Source of the DNA: Paraburkholderia bannensis
Lineage (GTDB): Bacteria > Pseudomonadota > Gammaproteobacteria > Burkholderiales > Burkholderiaceae
Assembly: GCF_014200455.1 (NCBI RefSeq)
Contig: NZ_JACHBW010000008.1
Coordinates: 124,001 to 188,000 of the forward strand
Direction: 5' to 3'
Length of the DNA stretch: 64,000 nucleotides
Part shown: positions 33,976 through 42,390 of the stretch, in pieces
Layout: each line of letters begins with the position of its first letter
Numbering within the stretch: the stretch's first letter is position 1
Translations under genes and position numbers: made by a program
Notes under the pieces: generated by a model
What the model saw: only the letters and a program-made list of their open reading frames with translations
What the model was told of the DNA's origin: nothing
Database searches by the model: none

Positions 33976-34368
33976 ATGACTCAACGATCCGATCTTTCCG
34001 GCGTTGGCGGCGAACTCGGGCCCGCCCTGCAATGCCTGCAGTCTGCTGCGCAACTCGGCCTGAACGCGAGCGTGCCTGCGTCAGGCAGCCTGTCCGGCAA
34101 CGTCATCGTCTCGAACGGCTGGAAGAGCTTCGCCGTCGGACTGAAGAGCACTCAGGCAGGCCAGATCAGCGTTCAGCGCTTCCTCGATCTCGCGGGCACG
34201 GTTCCGCAGGGCGCGGCCGTCACGGCGGCTCTGACCGCGAACACGGCTGGCTACGCAACGGTCGGCGCCGATGGCCTGCCCTTCGCCAGCGTGCAGGTCA
34301 CGGTGACGAATAGCGGCGCGAGCGCCGCAACGTTGTCGAACGTGCAAGGCCTCTTCCAGGCGTCCTGA
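33976..34368 (+). CDS. putative head-associated phage protein (head module remnant)
   Basis: This 130-aa protein begins MTQRSDLSGVGGELGPALQ and has a beta-rich middle (GNVIVSNGWKSFAVGLKSTQAG, GYATVGADGLPFASVQVTV). The start lies in TAATG, directly after a frame that reads RLRTHILLTS and stops, perhaps the end of a deleted gene. Its place before the connector genes suggests a decoration or head-completion protein; this is inference. Confidence 0.55.
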   Translation: MTQRSDLSGVGGELGPALQCLQSAAQLGLNASVPASGSLSGNVIVSNGWKSFAVGLKSTQAGQISVQRFLDLAGTVPQGAAVTAALTANTAGYATVGADGLPFASVQVTVTNSGASAATLSNVQGLFQAS

Positions 34369-34369
34369 T

Positions 34370-35308
34370 ATGCCCTCTTCTTACCTGACCTCAGACGACT
34401 TCTCGACCTACGGGCTGCCGTCGTCGACGACCACGGGCCAGGTCACGCAGGCTTCGACGCTGATCGACCTGTATCTGAAGCGGCCAGAGGGTCTGGTCTG
34501 GTCACCGGACGGTACCGGCGCGCCGGGGTGGATGTCGGCGCTTTCGCCCAGCATCACGTACCAGTGCGCGGGACCGATCTCGCCGGGGCAGAACGTGACG
34601 GTCGAGTTGACCGGTGGCGTGGCGTCGATCAACGTCGGCGACGTGCTGATCCTCGACCGCGCCAATGCTGGGATCGCCGAGCCGGTCGCCGTCGTCTCGT
34701 TCGGGAACGGCCTTCAGTCGATCGCTGGCGTGACGCCGCCCGTGCAGGTCACGTTGCAGAACGTGGTGTTCGAACACCCGGGCCCGTGCACGCTGGACGC
34801 TGGAATGGTGCTGAAGCAGCACAAGTTCATGCCGGACGGCCGCCCAGTGACGAATCTGGCCTACACGCCGATCGCGCGGCTGCTCGCGGGTCAGGGGCGA
34901 TATGGATACGGACGCCGCGGCGCATCGTCACGCTATCAGGTGGATGAGTTCAACCTGCTCGCGTCGCTGTCACACTTCGGCGGCCCACCGGTCTGGGAAT
35001 TTTTCCCCATGGTCAATACCGGCGTGGATTCCGAAACCGGTCAGATTTGGGTGCCGGCTGGCGTGATGCTGGCGTATTACAGCGAGATCAATCTCTGGTA
35101 TCTCGCGGGCTACCCGGCCTCTGGGATCCCGGCGGCGATCAAGATGGCGTGTGCGAACGTCATTCAGGCGCAGGCCTCCGTGCCGCAGCTAGGCGCAGTC
35201 AAGTCGTACAAGGCTGGCGACACCGCCCTTGAGCGGTTTGCCGCGACCTTGCTCGACGACGACACGAAAGCGATGCTGGCACCGTTCCGCGCGAAGGCCT
35301 GGGCATGA
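34370..35308 (+). CDS. putative head-tail connector protein
   Basis: The protein is 312 aa. The beginning (SYLTSDDFSTYGLP...QASTLIDLYLKRPEGL) resembles gp6-type connector adaptors (the DUF-like YLTxxDF start and an a-helical bundle), followed by a long inserted beta-rich domain. The C-terminal part (IPAAIKMACANVIQAQA, DTALERFAATLLDDDTKAML) returns to helices. It is followed with ATGA overlap by a head-closure candidate. Confidence 0.55.
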   Translation: MPSSYLTSDDFSTYGLPSSTTTGQVTQASTLIDLYLKRPEGLVWSPDGTGAPGWMSALSPSITYQCAGPISPGQNVTVELTGGVASINVGDVLILDRANAGIAEPVAVVSFGNGLQSIAGVTPPVQVTLQNVVFEHPGPCTLDAGMVLKQHKFMPDGRPVTNLAYTPIARLLAGQGRYGYGRRGASSRYQVDEFNLLASLSHFGGPPVWEFFPMVNTGVDSETGQIWVPAGVMLAYYSEINLWYLAGYPASGIPAAIKMACANVIQAQASVPQLGAVKSYKAGDTALERFAATLLDDDTKAMLAPFRAKAWA

Positions 35309-35655
35309 GTTTCATCTATCCGCGCACGATCTCGATCAGCAGACAGTCGGCCCAAGGCGGCGCCGGCCTGCAGCCGTATTCCGGTACGGATCCAACAGAT
35401 GAAGTGACCATTTTCAGCGGTCTGCCTGCTTCGATTCAGCTAGCAAAAGAGCGAGGCAAGCCGGACACCAATCTGCCAGCCGACGCGGGACGAACGCTGT
35501 GGAGAATACTCATGCCCCTCTCGGCTGGCGTCACCGCGGGTTCAGTTCTGCGCGGCGACATCGTCATCGACGATGCAGGTCAGCGATATCAGGTCTGGGG
35601 GCCGTATGTAAATTCGCTCGGCCCAAACTTGCTAGCCGAACGGCTGGAGGCATAA
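35305..35655 (+). CDS. putative head-closure/neck protein
   Basis: The protein is 116 aa, small and beta-rich (IFSGLPASIQLAKERGKPD, GSVLRGDIVIDDAGQRYQVWGPY). Proteins with DxxGxRYxV near the end and this size are typical stoppers in siphovirus and myovirus necks. It lies between connector and tail-terminator candidates. Confidence 0.55.
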   Translation: MSFIYPRTISISRQSAQGGAGLQPYSGTDPTDEVTIFSGLPASIQLAKERGKPDTNLPADAGRTLWRILMPLSAGVTAGSVLRGDIVIDDAGQRYQVWGPYVNSLGPNLLAERLEA

Positions 35656-36498
35656 ATGGCCGACGTGCAGGACGTGCTGAACACGGTCGCTGCCCAGATC
35701 GCAGGATTCGTGTACCCGAGCGGGACCGCCCAGCCTTCGGTGACCGGCAAAGCCATCAAGGTGTTTCCCGGCTGGCCGATGCCGAACCAGATCGATATCG
35801 ACATGCCGCAAGGAGTGGCTGACGTAAGCGTCTATGCGACTCCGACCGAGCGCAACACGACACGGTACCGTCCGAAGCAAAAAGTGATGGCGATCGCCAC
35901 GGCGACGATCTCGCTGAGTGCTGGTGTCGGTACGTTGACGGTTGGCGGCAGCATGCCATCGCCGTTCACGCCGCACAACGTCGCCGCAATCGTTGGTGGG
36001 CAAGCGTTCGTCTATCCGGTGCAAGCCAGTGACACGCTGACGTCGGTCGCCACGGGCCTCGCGAACCTGATTGCGGCGGAATACCCCGGCACGACGAACA
36101 GCGGACCGGTCATCACACTGCCGAGGGGCGTGAGCGCCAGCGCAGCGCGCGTAGGTACGACTGGAACGGTGACGACGGAATGGGAGCGGCAATCGCAGAT
36201 CTTCCAGATCACCGTGTGGGCGCCCGACCCGAGCACGCGCGCGACGATCGGCGCGGCGATCAAAAGCGCACTTTCCCAGATCGCGTTCATCACGATGCCC
36301 GATGGCTACGGCGCGCGGATCAGATATCAGCGCAACGTGCTTTCAGACGCAGCGGAGAAGGTGCACGTCTACCGGCGCGATCTGTATTACGACATCGAAT
36401 ACGCAACCACCTCTACGAAGCAGATCGCGACGGTCGTTGCAACTGAAGTCGAACTAGAAACGCAGGACGGCGCACCGATCCTCACTCGCACCTACTAG
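35656..36498 (+). CDS. putative tail terminator/completion protein
   Basis: The protein is 280 aa. It contains KVFPGWPMPNQIDIDMPQGVADVSVY, QSQIFQITVWAPDPSTRATIGAAI and VYRRDLYYDIEYAT. The order (after head closure, before sheath) and the mixed alpha-beta pattern suggest the protein that caps the tail. An inserted segment (AGVGTLTVGG...FVYPVQASDTL) looks like a carbohydrate- or Ig-like decoration. Confidence 0.55.
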   Translation: MADVQDVLNTVAAQIAGFVYPSGTAQPSVTGKAIKVFPGWPMPNQIDIDMPQGVADVSVYATPTERNTTRYRPKQKVMAIATATISLSAGVGTLTVGGSMPSPFTPHNVAAIVGGQAFVYPVQASDTLTSVATGLANLIAAEYPGTTNSGPVITLPRGVSASAARVGTTGTVTTEWERQSQIFQITVWAPDPSTRATIGAAIKSALSQIAFITMPDGYGARIRYQRNVLSDAAEKVHVYRRDLYYDIEYATTSTKQIATVVATEVELETQDGAPILTRTY

Positions 36499-36506
36499 GA
36501 GCCGAC

Positions 36507-36689
36507 ATGGCAGCAGCAACGAAAGAACAGGCCGACGAGCAGGTGAAGCGCGTCGCGGACCGCACACTCGTCGTCGTGCACGCGTTCGGCGACTATCGCC
36601 GGGGCGATAGCATCACCGATCCGGACGAGGTGGATGCCGTTCTCAAAAGCGAAAACGCGCACCACTGCCGCAAGGTGATTCCGCAGTAA
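36507..36689 (+). CDS. small phage protein before the tail sheath
   Basis: This 60-aa protein reads VKRVADRTLVVVHAFGDYRRGDSITDPDEVDAVL. It is a short conserved type found just upstream of sheath genes in related prophages. GGAG precedes the start. The function is unknown. Confidence 0.6.
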   Translation: MAAATKEQADEQVKRVADRTLVVVHAFGDYRRGDSITDPDEVDAVLKSENAHHCRKVIPQ

Positions 36690-36711
36690 TCCACCTCACA
36701 CCGCGCATTAG

Positions 36712-36735
36712 GCCGCCGCTTTCAGGCGGCTTTTT
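36712..36735 (+). terminator. intrinsic terminator before the tail sheath gene
   Basis: GCCGCC (36712-36717) pairs with GGCGGC (36725-36730) and is followed by TTTTT. It sits inside the late operon 18 bases before the sheath start. Confidence 0.7.
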
Positions 36736-36753
36736 GCATTCTGGAGCCGCTAC

Positions 36754-38745
36754 ATGGGCACGATGATTTACCAGTATGGCCAGTTGAATACGGCTGGCGC
36801 GATGGCGCCGGGCGCTTACGTCCAGATCGTCAAGCCGCCTCCCGTTGTTGCCGGCGTCGCCACGAATGGCTATGGCCTTGTCGGCGTTGCTTCGTGGGGG
36901 CCGGTGAACAGCCCCGTCGTCACGGGGTCACCCCAAGCCAATCAGGCCAACTGGGGGCCGGTCACGAACCGACTGCGCGATCTCGCGACGGCCATCGCAA
37001 TCGCGTTCATGCTCGGGCAGTACAACAACATCGCGGTGCGTGTCACCGACGGCACCGACACCGCCGCGACCGGAACGCTGAAGGACGGCTCGAATGCCAC
37101 TGGCGCGACGCTGACCGGCTTCTACACTGGCTCGCTCGGCAACAGCCTCGTCGCGACCACGTCGACCGGCACTAAGGCAAACAGCTACAAGGTCACGTTG
37201 GCGTTGCCTGGCTTCCAGCCCGAGATTTTCGACAACCTCACGCAGGGTGTGAGCAGCGCTAACGTGACGCCCGGCACCGGCTACACGTCGGTGCCCAATC
37301 TCGCCATCTCCGCTCCGCAGGGCGCAAATGGGGTACAGGCGACGGCGAACGCTACGCTGAAGGTGGTATCGGCCAACGTCTCTGGTGGCGGCGCTAACGC
37401 GGGCAGCGGCTACACGACCGGCGATACCATCACACTTTCCAACGGCGTTGTGCTGGGTGTCACCGCGACCGCTGGCGCAATCACGGCGCTGAGCGTCACG
37501 AATGCTGGCTCGCTCACGGGCGGCTCCATCCCGACGAACCCGGTCGCTCAGCAATCGACGTCGGGGGCTGGGACGGGTGCGTTGGTAAATCTGGTGTGGG
37601 GACTCGGCCCGGTGTCGATCACCAACCCCGGTAGCGGCTATACCAGCGCGACGGCAACGCTGTCGGGTGGCGGCGCGGGCACTGGTGGCTCCGTCGTGCT
37701 GGCCACGAGCATTTGGTTGAATCTGGTGAACGCCATCAACCAGGGGCAGTCTGGTGTACGTGGCCCGTCGCAGCTCGCGATTGCGACGATCGGGACGTCG
37801 GCTGCGGCGCCAGCACTTGCATCCGTGACGCTCTCCGGTGGCACTGACGGCGCGGCCGGCGTGACTGACGCGTCGCTCATCGGCGCGAATACGACACCGC
37901 CGAGCGGCATGTATGCCCTGCAGAGCTCGGGCGTTCAGACGATGAACCTCGTCGATCACTCGACCTCCTCGCAATGGAGCACGATGGGTCTGTTCGGACA
38001 GCAGTTCGGTGTGTTTGGCGCGGCACAGGGCCAGCCGGGCCAGTCTATCTCGACCGTTTCCACTAGCCTCAACACGGCAGGCGTGGACACCTATGGGCTG
38101 AAGGCTCTGGTGGGCGACTGGGTCTACTGGCAGGACAACGTCAATAACGTCCAACGGCTGGTGGGGCCAGCCACCATCTGGGGGCCGATGCGCGCAAATC
38201 TCGCGCCGAACCAGTCGACGCTGAACAAGCCCGTGCAGGGAATTATCGGGACGCAGCGCTCTGTGCAGCAGGTGCCCTACTCCGGCCCGGAAACGCTGTC
38301 GGCTGTGCAGGCGCGTCTCGACTTTCTCGCGAATCCGTCGCCGGGCGGGAACTACTTCGGGTTCCAGACCGACCGAAATACGTCGAGTGACGCTTCGACG
38401 AACAGCGAGTCGTACACGACGATGACGAACTTCATCGCGCTCACGCTCGCGGCGAACTTCGGCTATGTCGTTGGCAACCCGCAAACCGATGACCTGCGCA
38501 CTGAGGCACGCGACGCGATCACGGCGTGGCTTTCCACACTGTGGCTCGTCAACAAGTACATCGGCGACGTCAATAACCCGACCAAGCAGCCGTACAAGGT
38601 CACTCTCGATGAATCGAACAATCCAGACAGCAATGTCTCGCTGGGCATCATGCAATGCCTGGTGCAGGTGAAATTCCAGTCGATCGTGCGGGAGTTCCTC
38701 ATCTCGCTGCAAGGTGGTTCGACGGTCAGCGTCTCGGTCAGCTAA
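36754..38745 (+). CDS. contractile tail sheath protein
   Basis: The protein is 663 aa, longer than Mu or P2 sheaths (about 390-500). The N-terminus (APGAYVQIVKPPPVVAGVATNGYGLVGVASWGPVN) and C-terminus (QAQARLDFLAN-like region, LTLAANFGYVVGNPQTDDLR, LIQCLVQVKFQSIVREFLISLQ-like end) follow the sheath plan. A large Gly/Ser/Thr-rich insertion (about residues 150-330, with PGTGYTSVPNLAIS and NPGSGYTSATATLSGG repeats) probably forms a surface domain. It is the outer tube of a myovirus tail, and its presence sets the tail type. Confidence 0.85.
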   Translation: MGTMIYQYGQLNTAGAMAPGAYVQIVKPPPVVAGVATNGYGLVGVASWGPVNSPVVTGSPQANQANWGPVTNRLRDLATAIAIAFMLGQYNNIAVRVTDGTDTAATGTLKDGSNATGATLTGFYTGSLGNSLVATTSTGTKANSYKVTLALPGFQPEIFDNLTQGVSSANVTPGTGYTSVPNLAISAPQGANGVQATANATLKVVSANVSGGGANAGSGYTTGDTITLSNGVVLGVTATAGAITALSVTNAGSLTGGSIPTNPVAQQSTSGAGTGALVNLVWGLGPVSITNPGSGYTSATATLSGGGAGTGGSVVLATSIWLNLVNAINQGQSGVRGPSQLAIATIGTSAAAPALASVTLSGGTDGAAGVTDASLIGANTTPPSGMYALQSSGVQTMNLVDHSTSSQWSTMGLFGQQFGVFGAAQGQPGQSISTVSTSLNTAGVDTYGLKALVGDWVYWQDNVNNVQRLVGPATIWGPMRANLAPNQSTLNKPVQGIIGTQRSVQQVPYSGPETLSAVQARLDFLANPSPGGNYFGFQTDRNTSSDASTNSESYTTMTNFIALTLAANFGYVVGNPQTDDLRTEARDAITAWLSTLWLVNKYIGDVNNPTKQPYKVTLDESNNPDSNVSLGIMQCLVQVKFQSIVREFLISLQGGSTVSVSVS

Positions 38746-38758
38746 GTCGTAATCCTGC

Positions 38759-38779
38759 GCCCGCCTCGTGCGGGCTTTT
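38759..38779 (+). terminator. intrinsic terminator before the tail tube gene
   Basis: GCCCGC (38759-38764) and GCGGGC (38770-38775) form a hairpin with a 5-base loop, followed by TTTT and then a CTTTT run. Confidence 0.7.
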
Positions 38780-38797
38780 CCTTTTCGGGAGCCGCAC

Positions 38798-39238
38798 ATG
38801 GCGGGCGAAAACACTTTCAATATTGGGCGCGACGGTGCGCAGTTGACAATCATCGACTCGAACTCCGGCCCAGTCACGATCAGCAACATCACCGGTTTCT
38901 CCTCGAAGCCGGAGATGATCAAACTCAAAAGCGTACCGGTGAACGGCCGCGTGCTGCGCCGCTCAATTTACGACGGTCATTCGGGCACGTTTGAGATCGA
39001 TCGACAGGACGCTTCGTACGACCAGTATTTCGCTGACGCGGAAGCTGCCTACTTTGCCGGTTTGCCTCCCGGGCAGGTCTTCATCACGCAGACCGTCAAC
39101 GAACTCGATGGCTCTGTGTCGCAGTGGCAGTACAGCGATGTGGCGCTGTACCCGGAAGACAACGGCAACTGGCGCGGCCAGGAGAAGGTTGTGCAGAAGT
39201 TTTCGTTTGAAGCGGGTCGCAAGATCCGCATCGCCTAA
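38798..39238 (+). CDS. tail tube protein
   Basis: The protein is 146 aa. MAGENTFNIGRDGAQLTIID opens the protein, followed by beta-strands typical of inner tube subunits (GHSGTFEIDRQDASYDQYFADAE, VSQWQYSDVALYPEDNGNWRGQEKVVQKFSFEAGRK). Its place right after the sheath gene fits. GGGAG is upstream. Confidence 0.82.
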   Translation: MAGENTFNIGRDGAQLTIIDSNSGPVTISNITGFSSKPEMIKLKSVPVNGRVLRRSIYDGHSGTFEIDRQDASYDQYFADAEAAYFAGLPPGQVFITQTVNELDGSVSQWQYSDVALYPEDNGNWRGQEKVVQKFSFEAGRKIRIA

Positions 39239-39249
39239 AGGATCGCTTC

Positions 39250-39672
39250 ATGCAGAAAGTAACCGTCAAGCCTCACGCTAGCGTCGCCCAGCCGATGGAC
39301 TCGACCCATGAGGATGCCGCACTCCCGGATAACGTGGTCATCGACTCGCGCGGCCGTCGACTCGTGATCGGCGAGCCCGACTTCCTCACGGAAAGTCGCA
39401 TCATCCGCGCGTTGGGCGAAGCATCGCTCAACACAGGGTACGTGATGGGCTATGTGATGCCTGCGGTGCGCGTTGTTGAGATCGATGGCGTCCATGTTCC
39501 CTGCCCGACCAATCTGAATCAGGTCGAGGCAGCAATCGCACGACTTGGGCGCGAAGGTGCGGCCGCTGTGATCGCGCGCGATGCCATAATCATGGAAAAA
39601 GCCAAAGCTGAAGCACTCCTCAAGGGCGGCAATGGATTGTCAGCCGAGGCCGAAGCCCTAAAAAACTCGTAA
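39250..39672 (+). CDS. tail assembly chaperone, short (0-frame) product
   Basis: The 0-frame product is 140 aa. It reads LVIGEPDFLTESRIIRALGEASLN, GYVMPAVRVVEIDGV, LNQVEAAIARLGREGAAAVI and ends LKNS. It follows the tube gene and precedes the tape measure, the fixed place of gpG-type chaperones. A slippery heptamer at 39660-39666 just before the stop allows a longer product. The short form should be the major one. Confidence 0.85.
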   Translation: MQKVTVKPHASVAQPMDSTHEDAALPDNVVIDSRGRRLVIGEPDFLTESRIIRALGEASLNTGYVMGYVMPAVRVVEIDGVHVPCPTNLNQVEAAIARLGREGAAAVIARDAIIMEKAKAEALLKGGNGLSAEAEALKNS

Positions 39673-39875
39673 GGAACCCCGAGTTTCGCGAGTTTTGCTG
39701 GCTCGTAAAAAACGGGGTTCCTTTGCATGCTGCGCTCGGACGCGATATCGACGATCCGAATCCTCTACGTCTCGACAGGATCGAGCGCATGGCGATGTCG
39801 ATGACCTTCCGCGAGTTCGAGGGAAGCGAATTCGACTTCAACACAATGTCGTGGAAATCGGTGGATCAGCCGTGA
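39250..39875 (+). CDS. tail assembly chaperone, long form by -1 frameshift (gpGT-like)
   Basis: If the ribosome slips back one base on AAAAAAC (39660-39666), translation goes on as LVRNPEFREFCWLVKNGVPL, ...DDPNPLRLDRIERMAMSMTF, REFEGSEFDFNTMSWKSVDQ to the TGA at 39873-39875, about 208 aa in all. The extension has the FCWLV and FDFNTMSW features of known T-domains. The 67-residue extension has no start codon of its own near the junction, which favours frameshifting. Confidence 0.85.
39660..39666 (+). promoter_or_regulatory. programmed -1 frameshift slippery site A AAA AAC
   Basis: The heptamer is in the correct phase (CTA AAA AAC, i.e. A AAA AAC), three codons before nothing but the 0-frame UCG UAA. 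Downstream bases include GGAACCCCGAG near 39673 and CGGGGTTCC near 39716. These can pair as a stimulatory stem (GGAACCCCG with CGGGGTTCC, 9 bp). Confidence 0.85.
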
Positions 39876-40369
39876 AAACCTTCAAATCCCTGACGGACTT
39901 CAGCCTGTTTGCGGCGGCCGCCCTGCCTGTGATCACACTGGCCGAGATGAAGCGTGGGCTGGAGCACTGTGCGACAGTGGTCGAGCACACCGCGAAACAG
40001 GAAATTGGCACCTATCAGGATGCAGTGGGGCCGTTTTCAGCTTGGCCGCAGTTGGCGGATTCAACGCAAGAGGAGCGCGAGCGTCTCGGCTTTACTCCGA
40101 ATGATCCACTTCTGCGCAAAGGCGATTTGCGCGACTCCATTGAGCACGAAACCGAACAGTTGCGCGCCGTGATCGGCAGCAAAAGCGATATCGCCGCCTA
40201 TCAGGAATTCGGCACCAACCGAATTCCACCGCGGCCCTTCATGGGGCCCGCCGTGATCCACAACGAGAAACTGATCGTGAAAATTCTGGGCGGAGCAGTT
40301 GCACGGGGGATTTCGGGTGGCCATATTGCCGCGCCAGCGCTTGGCTATGACCGGGACATTACCCCCTGA
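39872..40369 (+). CDS. HK97 gp10-like phage morphogenesis protein
   Basis: The protein is 165 aa. It begins at GTG (39872), overlapping the long chaperone form by 4 bases. The pattern is that of gp10/virion morphogenesis proteins: MKRGLEHCATVVEHTAKQEIG, LLRKGDLRDSIEHE, VIGSKSDIAAYQEFGTNRIPPRPFMGPAV. Such proteins complete the tail or neck. Finding it after the chaperone instead of near the head genes is slightly unusual. Confidence 0.75.
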   Translation: MKTFKSLTDFSLFAAAALPVITLAEMKRGLEHCATVVEHTAKQEIGTYQDAVGPFSAWPQLADSTQEERERLGFTPNDPLLRKGDLRDSIEHETEQLRAVIGSKSDIAAYQEFGTNRIPPRPFMGPAVIHNEKLIVKILGGAVARGISGGHIAAPALGYDRDITP

Positions 40370-40592
40370 GCCCGACGAATATTGCGTAGACAAGCATTCC
40401 GCAAACAAATAGCAGAAGGATGCCGGTGACCAGGCAGACGGATGCCAGCGCAAGTGCCTGCATCCCGATTACGAAGTCCTTGAACTTGAATTGAACGGCC
40501 GGTTTGACCGGCTGAATTACCCGCAACTTGGGATATTGAAGCCCGGTGCGGTCAGCCAGCCACTCTTTCGCCCGAAAAGCCCATTTCGCCAT
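40359..40592 (-). CDS. small membrane protein on the opposite strand (possible moron)
   Basis: This 77-aa protein has a basic amphipathic N-terminus (MAKWAFRAKEWLADRTGL) and then ALALASVCLVTGILLLFVCGMLVYAIFVGL, one or two membrane helices. It occupies exactly the gap between the gp10-like gene and the tape measure gene, overlapping each slightly, and is read against the late operon. Superinfection exclusion proteins have this form. Coding is plausible but not proven. Confidence 0.5.
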   Translation of the reverse strand: MAKWAFRAKEWLADRTGLQYPKLRVIQPVKPAVQFKFKDFVIGMQALALASVCLVTGILLLFVCGMLVYAIFVGLRG

Positions 40593-42390
40593 GATCTTTG
40601 ACGCCTACAAGGTTGCCGTCGAGCTTTCCATTGTAGACAAGGTCGGGCCCTTCCTTTCGGTTTTCTCGGCCCAGTTGGCCGGGGCCGGTAAGAATGTCGA
40701 TGCGCTCGAAAGCCGGCTGAAAAGCCTCGGCAAGCTGGCAGCCGCCGGCGGCATCCTCGCTGGCGCTGGCGTCGGCGCGCTCGCAATGGCGGAGAAGTTC
40801 GGTGCGGCCGCAGCCAAGTACGAAACGTACTGGGCACGTCTGCGCCAGATGGGGCTAGGTGACGCGCAGATCGCGGACGCCCGCAAGTGGGTAAATGCGA
40901 ACCAGATCATCGGCACGTCGATACAGGAGCGCACGCGCCTGTTCGTTGAAGCGCAGGGGGCGTTTCGAGAGAGTGGCATGAGCGGCGCGGCCGCGCTCGA
41001 CGCGGCCAAGACGATGACGCCAGTCCTGGCAAACTACGTGACCGCCCGAGCGCTCCTCGGTAAAGAAACTAGCGAGCAGGAAGAACTCAACCTCAACAAG
41101 ATCGTTGAGCAGATGGGCGGCCTGAATAGTTCAAAGCGCGCGGCGGAGATCGCTGATGCCGTTTTCAAGGCGGCGATGTCGAGCGGCGGCATGGTCGATG
41201 CGCGCCAGTTGCGTCTGTTCAAGACGTACGCCATGACGGCATCGGCAGGCATGAGCGACCGGATGATTTTTGGCGGTCTTGAGCCGATCATCGGGGAACT
41301 TGGCGGCTCGACGGCCGGCACTGGTTTCCAGACGTCGTTCAATCGCATGAATGGCGTCATGTCGCTTGCACCTCATTTGCTGGTGCAGGAGGCGATCAAA
41401 CTTGGGCTGTGGGATAAGGACAAGGTTGAACTGACGCGCGGGGGCGCCGCGCGCTTCAATAAGGGCGATCCGCTCAACGCCCATTTGAAAGACCTGATGG
41501 CGAGTGATGCCCCTGGCTTTGCCGCAGAAATGCTGGCGAGATACAGGGCAGCGGGCATTACCAGCCAAGCCGATATTGCTCGCGAAAACCAGATCCTGTT
41601 CAACACCACGGGTGCCCGGTTCTGGAACCTGGTGATGAAGCAGCTCCCGGTGATCGAGCGGTCACTGAAGGCTTTCGACCAGTCGCGCGGCGAAAACCAG
41701 ACGGTCGAGGACAACGAGAACTCGCCGCAGATGCAGATCCGGAAGTTCCATCAGGCGCTGCACGATCTCAGTCTGGAAATCGGGCAGAGTGTCTTGCCTG
41801 TTCTCACACCGGTGGTTAAAGACTTCGCGGCGTTCTTCCACGAGCTTGCGCAGTATCCAGCGTTGATCAAGACGCTCACGATGGGCTTCATCGGTCTGAG
41901 CTCCGCGATGACGTTCGGAGGTACCCTCATGCTGCTGCGCGCCGGATTCGGGGGGCTCGGCATTGCGATGACGGTCCTACGAGCGGCGATCCCCGCTGCA
42001 GCGTCCGGACTTGGAATAAGCGGACTGGCCGGGGCGCTTGGCGCGCTTGTCAGCCCGCTGGGGCTTGTGATCACCGCCATCGGGCTACTCGCAGCAGCGG
42101 CATATGCCTATCGTCCGATGACGCAACATGAGATCGACTCGTATAAGGATCAGGGAGGCGCGCGGCTGACGCCAGACAGGCCTGGCCACGCGACACTGGC
42201 AGACCTGAACCGCATCGATACAGTCGGTCCGCTTGCGAAACACCAGGGGATGTTGCAGGCAACCATCAATATGGATGGCCGCAAGGTCGCGCAGGCCGTC
42301 ACCCCGTATATGGCTGCTCCGTTGGGATCCGGGATGTACACCGGAGGGATTGACAACGGCGCAAGTCTTCCGATGCCGGGCCTGAAATGA
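40591..42390 (+). CDS. tail tape measure protein
   Basis: The protein is 599 aa. The N-terminus is helical (LSVFSAQLAGAGKNVDALESRLKSLGKLAAAGGILAGAG). The middle is TP901/lambda-H-like, and a cluster of hydrophobic segments follows (IKTLTMGFIGLSSAMTFGGTLMLL, SGLAGALGALVSPLGLVITAIGLLAAAAYAY). This is the normal sign of a tape measure protein that sets tail length and enters the membrane. At about 600 aa it predicts a short tail of roughly 90 nm if 1.5 angstrom per residue applies. Confidence 0.85.
   Translation: MIFDAYKVAVELSIVDKVGPFLSVFSAQLAGAGKNVDALESRLKSLGKLAAAGGILAGAGVGALAMAEKFGAAAAKYETYWARLRQMGLGDAQIADARKWVNANQIIGTSIQERTRLFVEAQGAFRESGMSGAAALDAAKTMTPVLANYVTARALLGKETSEQEELNLNKIVEQMGGLNSSKRAAEIADAVFKAAMSSGGMVDARQLRLFKTYAMTASAGMSDRMIFGGLEPIIGELGGSTAGTGFQTSFNRMNGVMSLAPHLLVQEAIKLGLWDKDKVELTRGGAARFNKGDPLNAHLKDLMASDAPGFAAEMLARYRAAGITSQADIARENQILFNTTGARFWNLVMKQLPVIERSLKAFDQSRGENQTVEDNENSPQMQIRKFHQALHDLSLEIGQSVLPVLTPVVKDFAAFFHELAQYPALIKTLTMGFIGLSSAMTFGGTLMLLRAGFGGLGIAMTVLRAAIPAAASGLGISGLAGALGALVSPLGLVITAIGLLAAAAYAYRPMTQHEIDSYKDQGGARLTPDRPGHATLADLNRIDTVGPLAKHQGMLQATINMDGRKVAQAVTPYMAAPLGSGMYTGGIDNGASLPMPGLK

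Noticed and set aside
37250-37700. Repeats in the sheath gene considered as a separate element
   Set aside because: They stay in frame and encode Gly/Thr-rich surface modules of the sheath insertion.
36928-38928. 666-codon minus-strand frame opposite the tail sheath
   Set aside because: Arg-rich shadow of the sheath gene; it crosses the terminator and the start of the tube gene.
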